Assembly: GCA_020853975.1 (NCBI GenBank)
Contig: JADYXW010000072.1
Span: 1-32,672, forward strand
Source: Phycisphaerales bacterium
Lineage (GTDB): Bacteria > Planctomycetota > Phycisphaerae > Phycisphaerales > UBA1924
Direction of reading: 5' to 3'
DNA: 32,672 nt
The notes beneath the pieces are model-generated. The model saw only the letters and a program-made list of their open reading frames with translations, was not told the origin of the DNA and ran no database searches. Positions 17,062 to 25,111 of this stretch are shown one piece after another (the first letter of the stretch is position 1; each line of letters opens with the position of its first letter). The position numbers and the translations under genes are program-made.

Positions 17062-17457
17062 ATGGTCATCGGCGTTCTTCAGTTCGAGCTCCTCATCCAC
17101 GACGCCCAGTCCCTCAAGGACAAGCGCCGCGTGGTCGCCTCCCTCAAAGACCGCCTCCACCGCGACCTCCGCGTCTCCATCGCCGAGGTCGGCCTCCAGG
17201 ATCGCCCCTCCGCCGCCCGCATGGCCGTCGCGCTCGTCGCCCGCGACGGCGCCCGCGCGGGCGAGGTGCTCGACAAGGTCGTCCTCGCCCTCCGCCGTCT
17301 TGCCGACGCCGAGCTGGGTGATATGACCCGCGAAATCTTGCACGACCCCCGCCCCGTCGATTCAGCCGACGCCGACGACTCTGCGCCCGACCCCAGAACA
17401 GACCACTCCCTCGACTCCGAGATGCGCACGCGGGCCGAGGCGGAGGACGCCGCGTGA
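17062..17457 (+). CDS. ylxP: DUF503 family protein (YlxP-like)
   Basis: Small protein of the DUF503/YlxP family, which sits between infB and rbfA in many bacteria. Its function is not established; a role in ribosome assembly or translation is suggested mainly by this conserved position. Residues 1-95 carry the family pattern: MVIGVLQFELLIHDAQSLKD, then KRRVVASLKDRLH and SIAEVGLQD. An acidic, Asp/Ala-rich tail of about 35 residues (ADADDSAPDPRTDHSLDSEM) extends beyond the usual 90-95. It starts 25 bases after infB, and its stop codon overlaps the rbfA GTG start (GTGA). Confidence 0.88.
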   Translation: MVIGVLQFELLIHDAQSLKDKRRVVASLKDRLHRDLRVSIAEVGLQDRPSAARMAVALVARDGARAGEVLDKVVLALRRLADAELGDMTREILHDPRPVDSADADDSAPDPRTDHSLDSEMRTRAEAEDAA

Positions 17458-17855
17458 CCATCAGGATTCAGCGACTCGAGTCCGCCATCACGAAGGGCGT
17501 TCAACAAGTCCTCGCCAGGGGCCTCAACGACCCCCGCGTCCGAGGCCTCATCACCGTCACCAGCGTCCGAGTCACCCAGGACCTCGCCGAGGCCCACATC
17601 GGCGTCTCCATCCTGCCCGAGTCCGCCGCCTCCCTCTCCTTCCACGGCGTGGAGAGCTCCGCGAAGCACATCCGCCACGAGCTCTCGCGACTCGTCGACA
17701 CGCGCCAGCTCCCGGCCCTACGGTTCTTCCTCGACTCCTCCCTGAAGAAGCAGGCGGAAGTGCTGAGGGCGATCGACGAGGCCGCCGGTGACCTCCAGAA
17801 GCGACGCGATGAGGGCAAGTTCAAGGAGCCCGAGCCGGAGGAACCCGCCCCGTGA
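17454..17855 (+). CDS. rbfA: 30S ribosome-binding factor A
   Basis: RbfA binds immature 30S subunits near the 5' helix of 16S rRNA and helps late maturation, notably at low temperature. The 133-residue product contains the family features: RIQRLESAITKGVQQVLARG, DPRVRGLITVTSVRVTQDL and the KH-like strand AHIGVSIL, then LPALRFFLDSSLKKQAEVLR with the typical FxxDxS(L/I) pattern. It starts at a GTG overlapping the ylxP stop; GGAGG lies 7-11 bases upstream and supports this start. It ends with an acidic Pro/Glu-rich tail. Its own stop overlaps the GTG of the next gene, so the genes are translationally coupled. Confidence 0.94.
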   Translation: MTIRIQRLESAITKGVQQVLARGLNDPRVRGLITVTSVRVTQDLAEAHIGVSILPESAASLSFHGVESSAKHIRHELSRLVDTRQLPALRFFLDSSLKKQAEVLRAIDEAAGDLQKRRDEGKFKEPEPEEPAP

Positions 17856-18580
17856 CCGCCGCCGAGGCATCGAGCAAGAAGTTCGCCTCGCTGCTCAAGA
17901 GGCTGCGCAAGGCGGACGCCCCGCCCCACGAGGTCCTCTCCGCCGAGGGCGAAGAGCCGATCGTCACCCAGCTCGTCTACTCCCTGCTCCTCTGGGAGGC
18001 CTCCTCTACCCAGGCCCGCGCCGCCTTCCGCCGCGTCCGCGAATCCCTCGTTGACTTCAACGAGCTCCGTGTCTGCGTGCCCGAGGAGATCTCCTGCATC
18101 ATCGGCGACCGCTACCCCCTCTCCGCGGAGCGCTCCCTCCGCATCCGCTCCGTCCTGCACGCGGTCTTCGTCGCCCGCCACCAGCTCTCGCTCTCGCACC
18201 TCGCCTCCGCCCCCAAGCGAGAGGCCCGCGCTTCTCTCGAAGCCCTCGAAGGCATCCCCCAGTTCGTCGCCGCGCGCGTGGTCCTTGTCTCTCTCGGGGG
18301 CCACGCTATCCCCGTCGACGAGCGACTCCGCGACCTGCTCGCCCGCGAGAAGGTGATCGCCCCGGACGCCCCTCCCGCCGCCGCGGGCCACGCCCTCGAA
18401 CGCCTCGTCCGCGCGGAGGAGTCCCTCGCCGCCCACGCCACGCTCGCGGCCTGGTCAGACGAGGAAGGTCACCCGCCCCGCCGCGAGCGCCCCGCCTTCT
18501 CCGAACCCGCCGACGCTCCGCAGCCCCAGGCCGCCCGCACGGACCCCCCCCGCGCCAAGAGCGCCAAGGCCAAGACCTGA
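17852..18580 (+). CDS. HhH-GPD-like protein of unknown function
   Basis: The 242-residue product has no certain name. Residues 125-170 (REARASLEALEGIPQFVAAR followed by VVLVSLGGHAIPVDERLRDL) resemble the helix-hairpin-helix and following Asp segment of endonuclease III-type DNA glycosylases (LxxLPGVGxKTAxxV ... PVDTHV). The catalytic Lys position is occupied by another residue and the iron-sulfur cysteines are missing. It may therefore be a non-catalytic relative of the HhH-GPD fold. An Ala/Pro/Lys-rich tail of about 45 residues ends the protein. The GTG start at 17852 overlaps the rbfA stop, and its own TGA shares a base with the ATG of the TPR gene, placing it in the translation operon. Confidence 0.8.
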   Translation: MTAAEASSKKFASLLKRLRKADAPPHEVLSAEGEEPIVTQLVYSLLLWEASSTQARAAFRRVRESLVDFNELRVCVPEEISCIIGDRYPLSAERSLRIRSVLHAVFVARHQLSLSHLASAPKREARASLEALEGIPQFVAARVVLVSLGGHAIPVDERLRDLLAREKVIAPDAPPAAAGHALERLVRAEESLAAHATLAAWSDEEGHPPRRERPAFSEPADAPQPQAARTDPPRAKSAKAKT

Positions 18581-21500
18581 TGCCCCCCGCACGCGCCGTC
18601 ACCGTGCGCTCCGCACGCCGCTCTCGCGCCCTCCTCGCGCTCTGCGGCCTGGCCCTCGCACTCCCCTCCTGCGCCGGCCCCGCCCGCCCCCACCCCACGC
18701 CGGATGCCCCCGCCCACTCGCCCGGCGCCCGCGTGGCACGCCTCGCCGACCTCGCCGCCGCTGAGACCAACCGCGCCCTCCGCGCCCCCGTGTTACCCTC
18801 GCCCGGGCTCAACCCCGCCGATGTGGCCCCCGTGGACGCCGCCGACACCGCCGCCAGGACGCCCCTCGCCTCGCTCCTCCCAGCCCCGGACACCACGGAG
18901 CTCTCGTCCCAGCCCGCCCCGGAAGAGGCCCTCCGCCTCTACGCCCGGGGCCGCGCCAAGCTCATCGAGGGCCAGGCCGACGCGGCCCTCGCGGACCTCG
19001 AAGCCGCCGCACGCCTGGACCCCGGCTCTCCCACGATCCTCCGCGAGATCGCCGAGGCGCAGCTCGCCCTCGGGCGTCGCGCCTCCGCCATCTCGACGCT
19101 GCGCCGCGCCCAGGCGCTCGGCCTCCGAGAGCCCCGCGCCAGCGCCCTCCTGGGCCGCGAGTCCCTCCGCACCCGCCGCACCCAAGAGGCCCTCTCCGAG
19201 CTCGGCACCGCGTACCAGTCACAGTCGCTCTCGCCCATGCAGCGCGCCATCGTCGGCGTCGACCTCTCCGATGCGCTCTACGAGGCCGGCCACCTCGCCG
19301 CCTCGCGCGAGGTGCTCGAAGGCTCCCTGACGCGGCTCAGCGTCGCGGGCGCTCCGGGCCGGCACCGCGCCGAACTCGCCGAGGTCGTCCGCCGACGCGC
19401 CGACCTCTGGCGCCGCGCCGGCGATGTCTCCTGCCGCCTGGGCGAGTTCGACCGCGCGCTCCAGTGCTACGAGAGGGCCCGCGACGCCGCCGGCGCCGAG
19501 CCCGGCGTGCTCGTCGCCCGCGAGGTCTACGCCCTCCGCGCCCTGGGCCGCCCCGCCTCCGCCGCGCTCCTCGTCCTCGACGACATCCGGAGCCAAGGTG
19601 GCCGCGTCGAGGACCGGCACGTCCCCGTCCTCCGCGCGATCTGCGATGGCACCGACCTCGCAGGCGTCGTCGCGCCCGCACTCGCCGAGCTCGCCTCCGA
19701 ACTGCCCGATGGCACGCTCCCTTCCGTCCAGAGCGGACTCGCACGCGCCGCCGCCGCAGTCCTTCCCTCGGAAGAAGCGACGGCCCGCCTCTCGGCCCAC
19801 CTCGCCCGATTCCCCTCCGATGCCGCCGCCGCCGACGATCTCGCCGCCTCGATCCGCACCCTGCCCCTCCGCGCACGCGCCGTGGCCCTCACCCGCTGCG
19901 TCACCGACGCGCCCGCCGCCGCCCCGACCCTCGCCGCCTCGCTCGTCTCCCTCGGCGACCAGACCTTCGAACTCGCCGACGAGCTCGCCGAGTCCCGCGC
20001 GCCAGACGCTCGACTCCTCGCCGCACTCATCTGCACCCGCACCGGCGACGCCCCACGCGCCCTGCGCATCCTCGCCGAAATGCCGGCGGGCTACGCCTCG
20101 CCGTCCCAGTGGCTCCTGGCCCGCGCGACCGCCGCCTTCGACTGCGGCGACACCCCCACGCTCGCCCTCACCCGCGATCTCGCCGAGGCCGCCGCCTCCA
20201 CGAGCACCGACCAGGCTCGGCTGGCCGCGTCGCTCATCGCGGCTGTCTCTGGCGATGTCCCCCGCGCTCGCGCCCTCTTGGAGCCCATCCTCGCCGGCGA
20301 GCCCGGAACCGAGTGCCTCCTCACCGCCGCCGAGTTCGCCCTCTCCTCGGGCGACGCGGAGGCCGCCGAAGCCCTGCTCACCCGGGCCCTCACCGCCGAC
20401 CGCTTCGACGAGCGCGCCTACGAGGGACTCCTGACCCTCTACTCCTCCGACGGCCCCCGCGCCAACCCCGCCCGCCTCGCCTCCACCGCCCGCGCCCTCC
20501 GCCAGTCCATCCCGTCCAGCCGACTCATCCGGCGCATCGCGGCTCAGGACCTCGTCTCACGCTCGCTCTGGCCCCAGGCAGAGTCCACTCTGCTGGGCCT
20601 CATGAGCCCGACCTCCGAAGACCCGCGCGCCCTCCACCTCCTGACGACGGTCTGGGAACGCGCCGCCGCCGCATCGCCCGAGCTCACCGCCCGGGGCGAG
20701 AGCTGGCTCCGCGAGCGACTCGTCTCTCGCCCGCAGTCCCCGCAGTTGGTCGCGGCACTCGCCCGCGTCCTGGTCGCGAGGGAGCACGCCGCCGAGGCCG
20801 ACACACTCCTCGCAAGCTTCACCTCCCGCGCCCCCGCGCCCGAACTGCTCCGCCTGCGCGAGTGGGTCCTCAGCGAAGGTCTCGACAAGCCCGACGAGGC
20901 CCTCGCCCTCGCCCTGACCCGCTTCGAGCGGGGCCCGCGCACGCCCGCCGCCGCCATCGAACAGGCCGAGCTCCTCGCCTCCCGCGAAAAGTTCGACCTC
21001 GCCGCCAACGTCCTCGCCGAGCGCCTCCCCGCCGACGTGACGCTCACCCCGGACCAGACCGAGCGCCTCGCCCGCATCCTCTCGGGCCTCAAGCCCGCCG
21101 AGCTCGCCAAGGGCTCCCCCGAGGCCGCTCAGGGCGCCGTGCGGCTCTTCGACCTCGTCGCCCGGGGCAACACCTCGCTCCCCCCCGCGCTCCTGGTCGC
21201 TCGAATCCTCCTCGTCGCCGCCGCCTACCCGGACCAGTCCGCCCGCATCCTCGACGCCGTCGAGGACTTCTCCCGCCAATACCCCGACGCCCGCGAGCGC
21301 ACCCTCGTCCAGACCGCCGAGTCCCTCCTCGCCCGCGACGACGCCACGCCGGGCCTCCGCTACCTCCGCGCCGCCGCCGACCGCGCTCCCGAGCTCTCCG
21401 GCCTGCTCCTCAGCGAGTGGTTCCGCCTCACGGTCATCCGGGGCGACGCCGACGACATCACCTGGTTCATCGCACAGTGCGATCCTCCCGCCATCCTCGG

Positions 21501-22185
21501 CATCCTCCAGGACCGCCGCACCAGCCCCATCGACCTCGGCGCCACGCCCGACGCGCAGCGCGCCGAAGTCGCCTACCAGCTCGGCAGCGAGCTCAACTCT
21601 CTCGAACGCCGCGACCAGGCCGTCACCGCCTACCGCGAGGCCATCCGCCTCTCCCCTCGCCACGCCTGGGCCAACAACAACCTCGGCTACCTCCTCCTCG
21701 AAGATGGTCACGACCTCGCCACTTCCGAAGCCATGATCCACATCGCCTTCGAGCAGCTCGGCGACGACTTCCATGTCATCGATTCCCTCGCCTGGGTCCG
21801 CTACAAGCGGGGAAAGCTCGCCGACATCCCCTCCTCCCCCGCCACCCCAGCCGAAGAGGGCGCCGTCTCGCTCCTCACCCGCGCCCTCGCCCTCTCTAAG
21901 GCACAGGCCCTCGAGGAGGGCGAGGTCATCGACCCCACCGTCGCCGAGCACCTGGGCGACGCCCTCTGGCGCTCCGGCTCAAAGGACGACGCCCAGGCCG
22001 CGTGGCGCACCGCGCTCGACTCCGTCTCCCGGATGCTCGACATCTTCGACTCCCGCTTCACCGACCCCGCCGACCTCCCGGACTTCGTCAAAAAGCTCCG
22101 CGCCGATCTCCAGGGTCTCCGGAGCCGCCTCGACGCCGCCGCCGCCGGCCGCGAGCCCGACATCGCCCCCCTCGCAACCCCCTGA
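18580..22185 (+). CDS. Large TPR-repeat lipoprotein
   Basis: A 1201-residue exported protein. The N-terminus has basic residues, a hydrophobic stretch and a lipobox ALPSC with the modified Cys at residue 31, so it is probably anchored in the outer or inner membrane facing the periplasm. Most of the rest is helical and rich in Ala, Leu, Arg and Glu with tetratricopeptide-like repeats. Clear ones are near residues 108-180 (ALRLYARGRAKLIEGQADAA, then LDPGSPTILREIAEAQLALG) and near 1000-1060 (AVTAYREAIRLSPRHAWANN). It probably works as a scaffold for protein assembly; no enzyme motif is visible. The TGATG junction with the previous gene indicates coupling. Placement of such a gene between rbfA and yebC is unusual. 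The exact number of repeats would need profile searches. Confidence 0.87.
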   Translation: MPPARAVTVRSARRSRALLALCGLALALPSCAGPARPHPTPDAPAHSPGARVARLADLAAAETNRALRAPVLPSPGLNPADVAPVDAADTAARTPLASLLPAPDTTELSSQPAPEEALRLYARGRAKLIEGQADAALADLEAAARLDPGSPTILREIAEAQLALGRRASAISTLRRAQALGLREPRASALLGRESLRTRRTQEALSELGTAYQSQSLSPMQRAIVGVDLSDALYEAGHLAASREVLEGSLTRLSVAGAPGRHRAELAEVVRRRADLWRRAGDVSCRLGEFDRALQCYERARDAAGAEPGVLVAREVYALRALGRPASAALLVLDDIRSQGGRVEDRHVPVLRAICDGTDLAGVVAPALAELASELPDGTLPSVQSGLARAAAAVLPSEEATARLSAHLARFPSDAAAADDLAASIRTLPLRARAVALTRCVTDAPAAAPTLAASLVSLGDQTFELADELAESRAPDARLLAALICTRTGDAPRALRILAEMPAGYASPSQWLLARATAAFDCGDTPTLALTRDLAEAAASTSTDQARLAASLIAAVSGDVPRARALLEPILAGEPGTECLLTAAEFALSSGDAEAAEALLTRALTADRFDERAYEGLLTLYSSDGPRANPARLASTARALRQSIPSSRLIRRIAAQDLVSRSLWPQAESTLLGLMSPTSEDPRALHLLTTVWERAAAASPELTARGESWLRERLVSRPQSPQLVAALARVLVAREHAAEADTLLASFTSRAPAPELLRLREWVLSEGLDKPDEALALALTRFERGPRTPAAAIEQAELLASREKFDLAANVLAERLPADVTLTPDQTERLARILSGLKPAELAKGSPEAAQGAVRLFDLVARGNTSLPPALLVARILLVAAAYPDQSARILDAVEDFSRQYPDARERTLVQTAESLLARDDATPGLRYLRAAADRAPELSGLLLSEWFRLTVIRGDADDITWFIAQCDPPAILGILQDRRTSPIDLGATPDAQRAEVAYQLGSELNSLERRDQAVTAYREAIRLSPRHAWANNNLGYLLLEDGHDLATSEAMIHIAFEQLGDDFHVIDSLAWVRYKRGKLADIPSSPATPAEEGAVSLLTRALALSKAQALEEGEVIDPTVAEHLGDALWRSGSKDDAQAAWRTALDSVSRMLDIFDSRFTDPADLPDFVKKLRADLQGLRSRLDAAAAGREPDIAPLATP

Positions 22186-22205
22186 ACCCCTCGCCGAGAA
22201 CCACG

Positions 22206-22958
22206 GTGGCCAAGCACAACAAGTGGAGCAAGATCAAGCACCGAAAGGCCGTCGTCGACAAACGCCGCGGCAAGGTCTGGACCAAGATCGCCAAGGCCCT
22301 CATGGTCGCCGCCAAGCACGGCGGGCCCGATCCCGACTCCAACCTCTCTCTCCGATACGCCATCGACGAGGCCCGCTACGCCAACATGCCCCGTGACACC
22401 GTCGAACGCGCCATCCAAAAGGGCGCCGGCGGCGCCTCCACCGAAAACTACGAGACCATCCGCTACGAGGGCTACGCGCCCGGCGGCGTCGCCGTCATCG
22501 TCGACGCCCTCACCGACAACCGAACCCGGACCATCACCGATGTCCGAAACGCATTCCACGACGCCGGCGGCAATGTCGGCTCTTCCGGCTGCGTCGCCTA
22601 CATGTTCCAGCCCCGTGGCGAGATCCTCCTCGACGCCGGCTCCCTCTCCGAAGACCGCGTCTTCGAGCTCGCCATCGAGGCCGGCGCCCTCGACGCCCAG
22701 CCCCCCGACGACCCCGAGCACCCCGTCTGGACCGTCCTCACCGCCGCGCCCGACTTCGCCGCCGTCAAGGACGCCCTCGAATGTGCCGCCCTCAAGGTCT
22801 CAGAGGCCAACCTCACCATGATCCCCGACACCACCGTCACCGTGCGGGGCGAGCACGCAAAGTCCGTCATGGAGCTCGTCGAGCAGCTCGAAGACCTCGA
22901 CGATGTCCAGAAGGTCTACACCAACGCCGACATCCCCGACGACGAGCTCGCCGACTAG
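22206..22958 (+). CDS. YebC/PmpR family protein (probable transcriptional or translational regulator)
   Basis: The 250-residue product belongs to the YebC/PmpR family, cytoplasmic proteins reported as DNA-binding regulators and, more recently, as translation factors that relieve stalling at proline runs. It opens AKHNKWSKIKHRKAVVDKRR, close to the family signature (AGHSKWxxIKHRKxxxDxKR), and contains the typical ARYANMPRDTVERAIQKGAG near residue 58 and YEGYAPGGVAVIVDALTDN near 88. The start is GTG at 22206, 20 bases after the TPR gene; no good ribosome binding site is visible. It closes the long plus-strand operon that begins at nusA and ends against a convergent gene, overlapping it by four bases at their stops. 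In this Pro-rich proteome a role in translating proline runs is an appealing but untested idea. Confidence 0.93.
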   Translation: MAKHNKWSKIKHRKAVVDKRRGKVWTKIAKALMVAAKHGGPDPDSNLSLRYAIDEARYANMPRDTVERAIQKGAGGASTENYETIRYEGYAPGGVAVIVDALTDNRTRTITDVRNAFHDAGGNVGSSGCVAYMFQPRGEILLDAGSLSEDRVFELAIEAGALDAQPPDDPEHPVWTVLTAAPDFAAVKDALECAALKVSEANLTMIPDTTVTVRGEHAKSVMELVEQLEDLDDVQKVYTNADIPDDELAD

Positions 22959-23680
22959 CGCGCCCCGGGCGCCCGCGCCGCCGCCTCTCCCCAGGCATCG
23001 AGAAGCCCGCGCACGTCCAGCACCACGGGCCCCGAATAGCCTCGCGTCGCCAGCGCCACCTCATACGCCGTCACATCCAGCTTCCCGCGACCCGCCGGGA
23101 CCCGCCCCACCGGCCCCAGGTCGCTCAGCCTCGCCGCCACCGGCGCCGCGCCCAGCCTCAGCACCTCCGTGTGCGGCTGGCCGCCCGCCAGGATCACCGC
23201 CGCTGGATCGATCCCCACTCCCCCTGCCCCCGGCGGCCAGCAATGGTCCGCCAGCCTCGCCCCCGTCCTCTGCTCGGCTTCCCGCAGCGCCGCCAGCGCA
23301 TCCGCCGCCGCTCCCACCCCCATCACGACCGCGACCGCCGCGCTCCCGCCCCCGAGCGACGCCAGCTCCGCCGCCAGTTCCAGGGCGCTCACCGTCGCTC
23401 CCACCGCCCGCTCCGTGTGCGCTCCGTGATGAAAGTGCTCCTTGGGCACCCACAGGTCCACCCCCGCGACACCAAGCCCCAGCCGCCTCAGCATCGATGC
23501 AAGATCCCGCCGCGCCGACCGGTCCAGCTCCCTGGGTCGCATCCCGGGCGCCGCGCCATCCAGTTGCACCGCGCGATAGCCGAGCTCCGCCGCCCGCCGC
23601 AGCGCCGCCTTCGCTTCTCCAAGCCCGCACAGTCCAAGCGCCAAGTTCACCCCGCATCGTACCGACCACGCCGCACGCAT
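22955..23680 (-). CDS. TIM-barrel sugar phosphate isomerase/epimerase-like protein
   Basis: The 241-residue product looks like a member of the xylose isomerase-like TIM-barrel superfamily (sugar phosphate isomerase/epimerase). Residues 8-35 (CGVNLALGLCGLGEAKAALR) resemble the first strand and helix, followed by LGYRAVQLDG with the conserved Gly-hydrophobic-x-hydrophobic-Asp pattern. GLGVAGVDLW near 70 and the C-terminal GKLDVTAYEVALATRGYSGP, then VVLDVRG, match the usual strands. Several metal-binding Glu/His positions are not obvious and the protein is shorter than the usual 270-290 residues, so catalysis is uncertain. I chose the ATG at 23680; a GTG further upstream would overlap the divergent gene. 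The substrate is unknown. Confidence 0.75.
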   Translation of the reverse strand: MRAAWSVRCGVNLALGLCGLGEAKAALRRAAELGYRAVQLDGAAPGMRPRELDRSARRDLASMLRRLGLGVAGVDLWVPKEHFHHGAHTERAVGATVSALELAAELASLGGGSAAVAVVMGVGAAADALAALREAEQRTGARLADHCWPPGAGGVGIDPAAVILAGGQPHTEVLRLGAAPVAARLSDLGPVGRVPAGRGKLDVTAYEVALATRGYSGPVVLDVRGLLDAWGEAAARAPGAR

Positions 23681-23713
23681 GGGCCCCGCCCCCGCCCGGT
23701 GTACCCTTCCCGA

Positions 23714-24292
23714 ATGACCCCAGGCCATCCAGCCCAGCGCCCCCTAGCCTCGCGGCTTGTCCTCGCCGCCATCGCTCTCTGGCTCGGCGTGCTTCTCGTC
23801 TCGGGGCTCACCGCCGCCGTCGCGTTCCCCACTTTGAAGCCGCTCTCGCCCCACCTCCCCGCCTACGCCGCAACGGCCGACCACTGGAAGATCGCCGCCG
23901 GCGCCATCGCCAACCGCGTCTTCACCCTCGCCGGCTGGGCCCAGTGCGCCCTCGCCGCACTCGCCATGTTCGCCCTCGCCGCCCACCTCTCCCGCGCCCT
24001 CCGCGGCTGGCTCAACACCACCCGCCTCCTCCTCACCCTCGCCGCCGCGCTCCTCCAGGGCTACCTCTCCCTCCTCCTTGTTCCCCGCATGAACCGCACC
24101 CTCTCCGCCTTCATGGACGCCGCCCGCGCCGCAGACCCTCAGGCCGACACGCTCCGAAAGGCCTTCGACGCCGACCACCCGCTCGCTTCAAACCTCATCT
24201 CCGCCCTCGCCGCCGTCCTCTTCCTCTCGCTCATCTTCTGGGTCCTTCCCGACCCCCAAGCCTCCAGGAACGCCAATGCCACGACGGCCTAA
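23714..24292 (+). CDS. Four-helix membrane protein (possibly DUF4149-like)
   Basis: The 192-residue product has four hydrophobic segments: about residues 14-38 (LVLAAIALWLGVLLVSGLTA), 60-85 (IANRVFTLAGWAQCALAALA), 98-118 (LLLTLAAALLQGYLSLLLVP) and 160-180 (LISALAAVLFLSLIFWVLPD). The motif AVAFPTLKPLSPHLPAYA after the first helix and the overall layout recall DUF4149/TMEM205-like proteins, but that assignment is tentative. No function can be given. It is divergent from the isomerase-like gene with 33 bases between starts, and its last 17 bases overlap the start of nth, suggesting co-expression. Confidence 0.75.
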   Translation: MTPGHPAQRPLASRLVLAAIALWLGVLLVSGLTAAVAFPTLKPLSPHLPAYAATADHWKIAAGAIANRVFTLAGWAQCALAALAMFALAAHLSRALRGWLNTTRLLLTLAAALLQGYLSLLLVPRMNRTLSAFMDAARAADPQADTLRKAFDADHPLASNLISALAAVLFLSLIFWVLPDPQASRNANATTA

Positions 24293-25061
24293 GGCCAGCA
24301 CCAGGTCGCCCGCGGGCACGCCGCGCGTCACCACCGCTCAGCGCCGCCGCGCTCTGAGGCTCGCCGACGCGCTCCGCGACGCCTACCCCGACGCCCACTG
24401 CGAGCTCACCCACTCCGCGCCCCACGAGCTGCTCATCGCCACCATCCTCTCCGCCCAGTGCACAGACGTCGCCGTCAACAAGGCAACCCCAGCGCTCTTC
24501 GCACGGTTCAAGAGCCCCCAGGACTTCGCCGGCGCCTCCCCCGCCGACATCGAGCCCTTCATCCGCTCTCTCGGCTTCTTCCGCGCCAAGGCCCGCGCTA
24601 TCCACGAGTCCATGCGCACCATCGTGAGCGACCATCAGGGCCGCGTCCCGCGGACCATGGACGAACTCCTCTCCCTCCGGGGCGTTGCCAGAAAGACCGC
24701 CAACGTGGTCCTCGGCAACGCCTTCGGCGTGGCCTCCGGTTTCGTCGTCGATACCCACGTGCGGCGCCTCGCCGTCCGCCTCGGCCTCGCACCCGCCGGC
24801 GCCTCTGTCCAAGCCATCGAGCGCAGGCTCATGGCCCTCTTCCCCCAGGACCGCTGGTGCGAGCTCTCCCACCAGCTCATCTTCCACGGCAGGCGCGCGT
24901 GCAAGGCCCGGGGAGGCTCCTGCGCCGCCCATCCCATCTGCCGGTCTTTCGGTGTCGCCTGCGAGCGCCGCGATCAGCGGCAGTCCAAGGGCGAGAAACG
25001 TGCTCGGCGGGAGTCGAACCTGCAACCTTCGGCTTCGGAGGCCGACGCTCTATCCAGTTGA
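24276..25061 (+). CDS. nth: Endonuclease III (DNA glycosylase/AP lyase)
   Basis: Nth removes oxidised pyrimidines and cuts the strand at the resulting site during base excision repair. The 261-residue product contains [20 protein letters not shown] near residue 53, the helix-hairpin-helix [20 protein letters not shown] with the catalytic Lys near 139, and [10 protein letters not shown] with the catalytic Asp near 153. After [12 protein letters not shown] the cysteines are spaced C-X6-C-X5-C-X6-C instead of the usual C-X6-C-X2-C-X5-C, with a His at the place of the third ligand. No stop codon occurs before the downstream tRNA, so the last 20 or so residues ([18 protein letters not shown]) are the antisense reading of tRNA-Arg. 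The family normally ends just after the cluster. The start overlaps the upstream gene by 17 bases. Confidence 0.93.
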   Translation: MPRRPKASTRSPAGTPRVTTAQRRRALRLADALRDAYPDAHCELTHSAPHELLIATILSAQCTDVAVNKATPALFARFKSPQDFAGASPADIEPFIRSLGFFRAKARAIHESMRTIVSDHQGRVPRTMDELLSLRGVARKTANVVLGNAFGVASGFVVDTHVRRLAVRLGLAPAGASVQAIERRLMALFPQDRWCELSHQLIFHGRRACKARGGSCAAHPICRSFGVACERRDQRQSKGEKRARRESNLQPSASEADALSS

Positions 25062-25072
25062 GCTACGAGCAC
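24999..25072 (-). tRNA. tRNA-Arg (anticodon CCG)
   Basis: Cloverleaf on the minus strand with acceptor stem GTGCTCG/CGAGCAC, D arm GCTCAACTGGATAGAGC, anticodon stem TCGGC/GCCGA around CTCCGAA and T loop TTCGACT. The anticodon CCG reads CGG. The T stem (GCAGG/CCCGC) has one A-C mismatch. The discriminator is G and no CCA is encoded. The gene overlaps the last 63 bases of nth on the opposite strand. Confidence 0.94.
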
Positions 25073-25082
25073 ACGTGGCCTG

Positions 25083-25111
25083 ATGCTACGATCGCTCCCG
25101 TCCCCCGGCAA
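25083..25111 (-). promoter_or_regulatory. Candidate promoter of tRNA-Arg
   Basis: On the minus strand TTGCCG (25106-25111) and TAGCAT (25083-25088) are 17 bases apart, four of six matches each, and the -10 ends 10 bases before the tRNA 5' end, which fits a very short leader. The -10 contains the complement of the annotated MFS start codon, so it overlaps the 5' end of that gene. Confidence 0.45.

Noticed and set aside
19464..21899. 811-codon plus-strand ORF inside the TPR gene
   Set aside because: Arg/Pro-rich out-of-frame reading of the lipoprotein gene, with no signal or domain.
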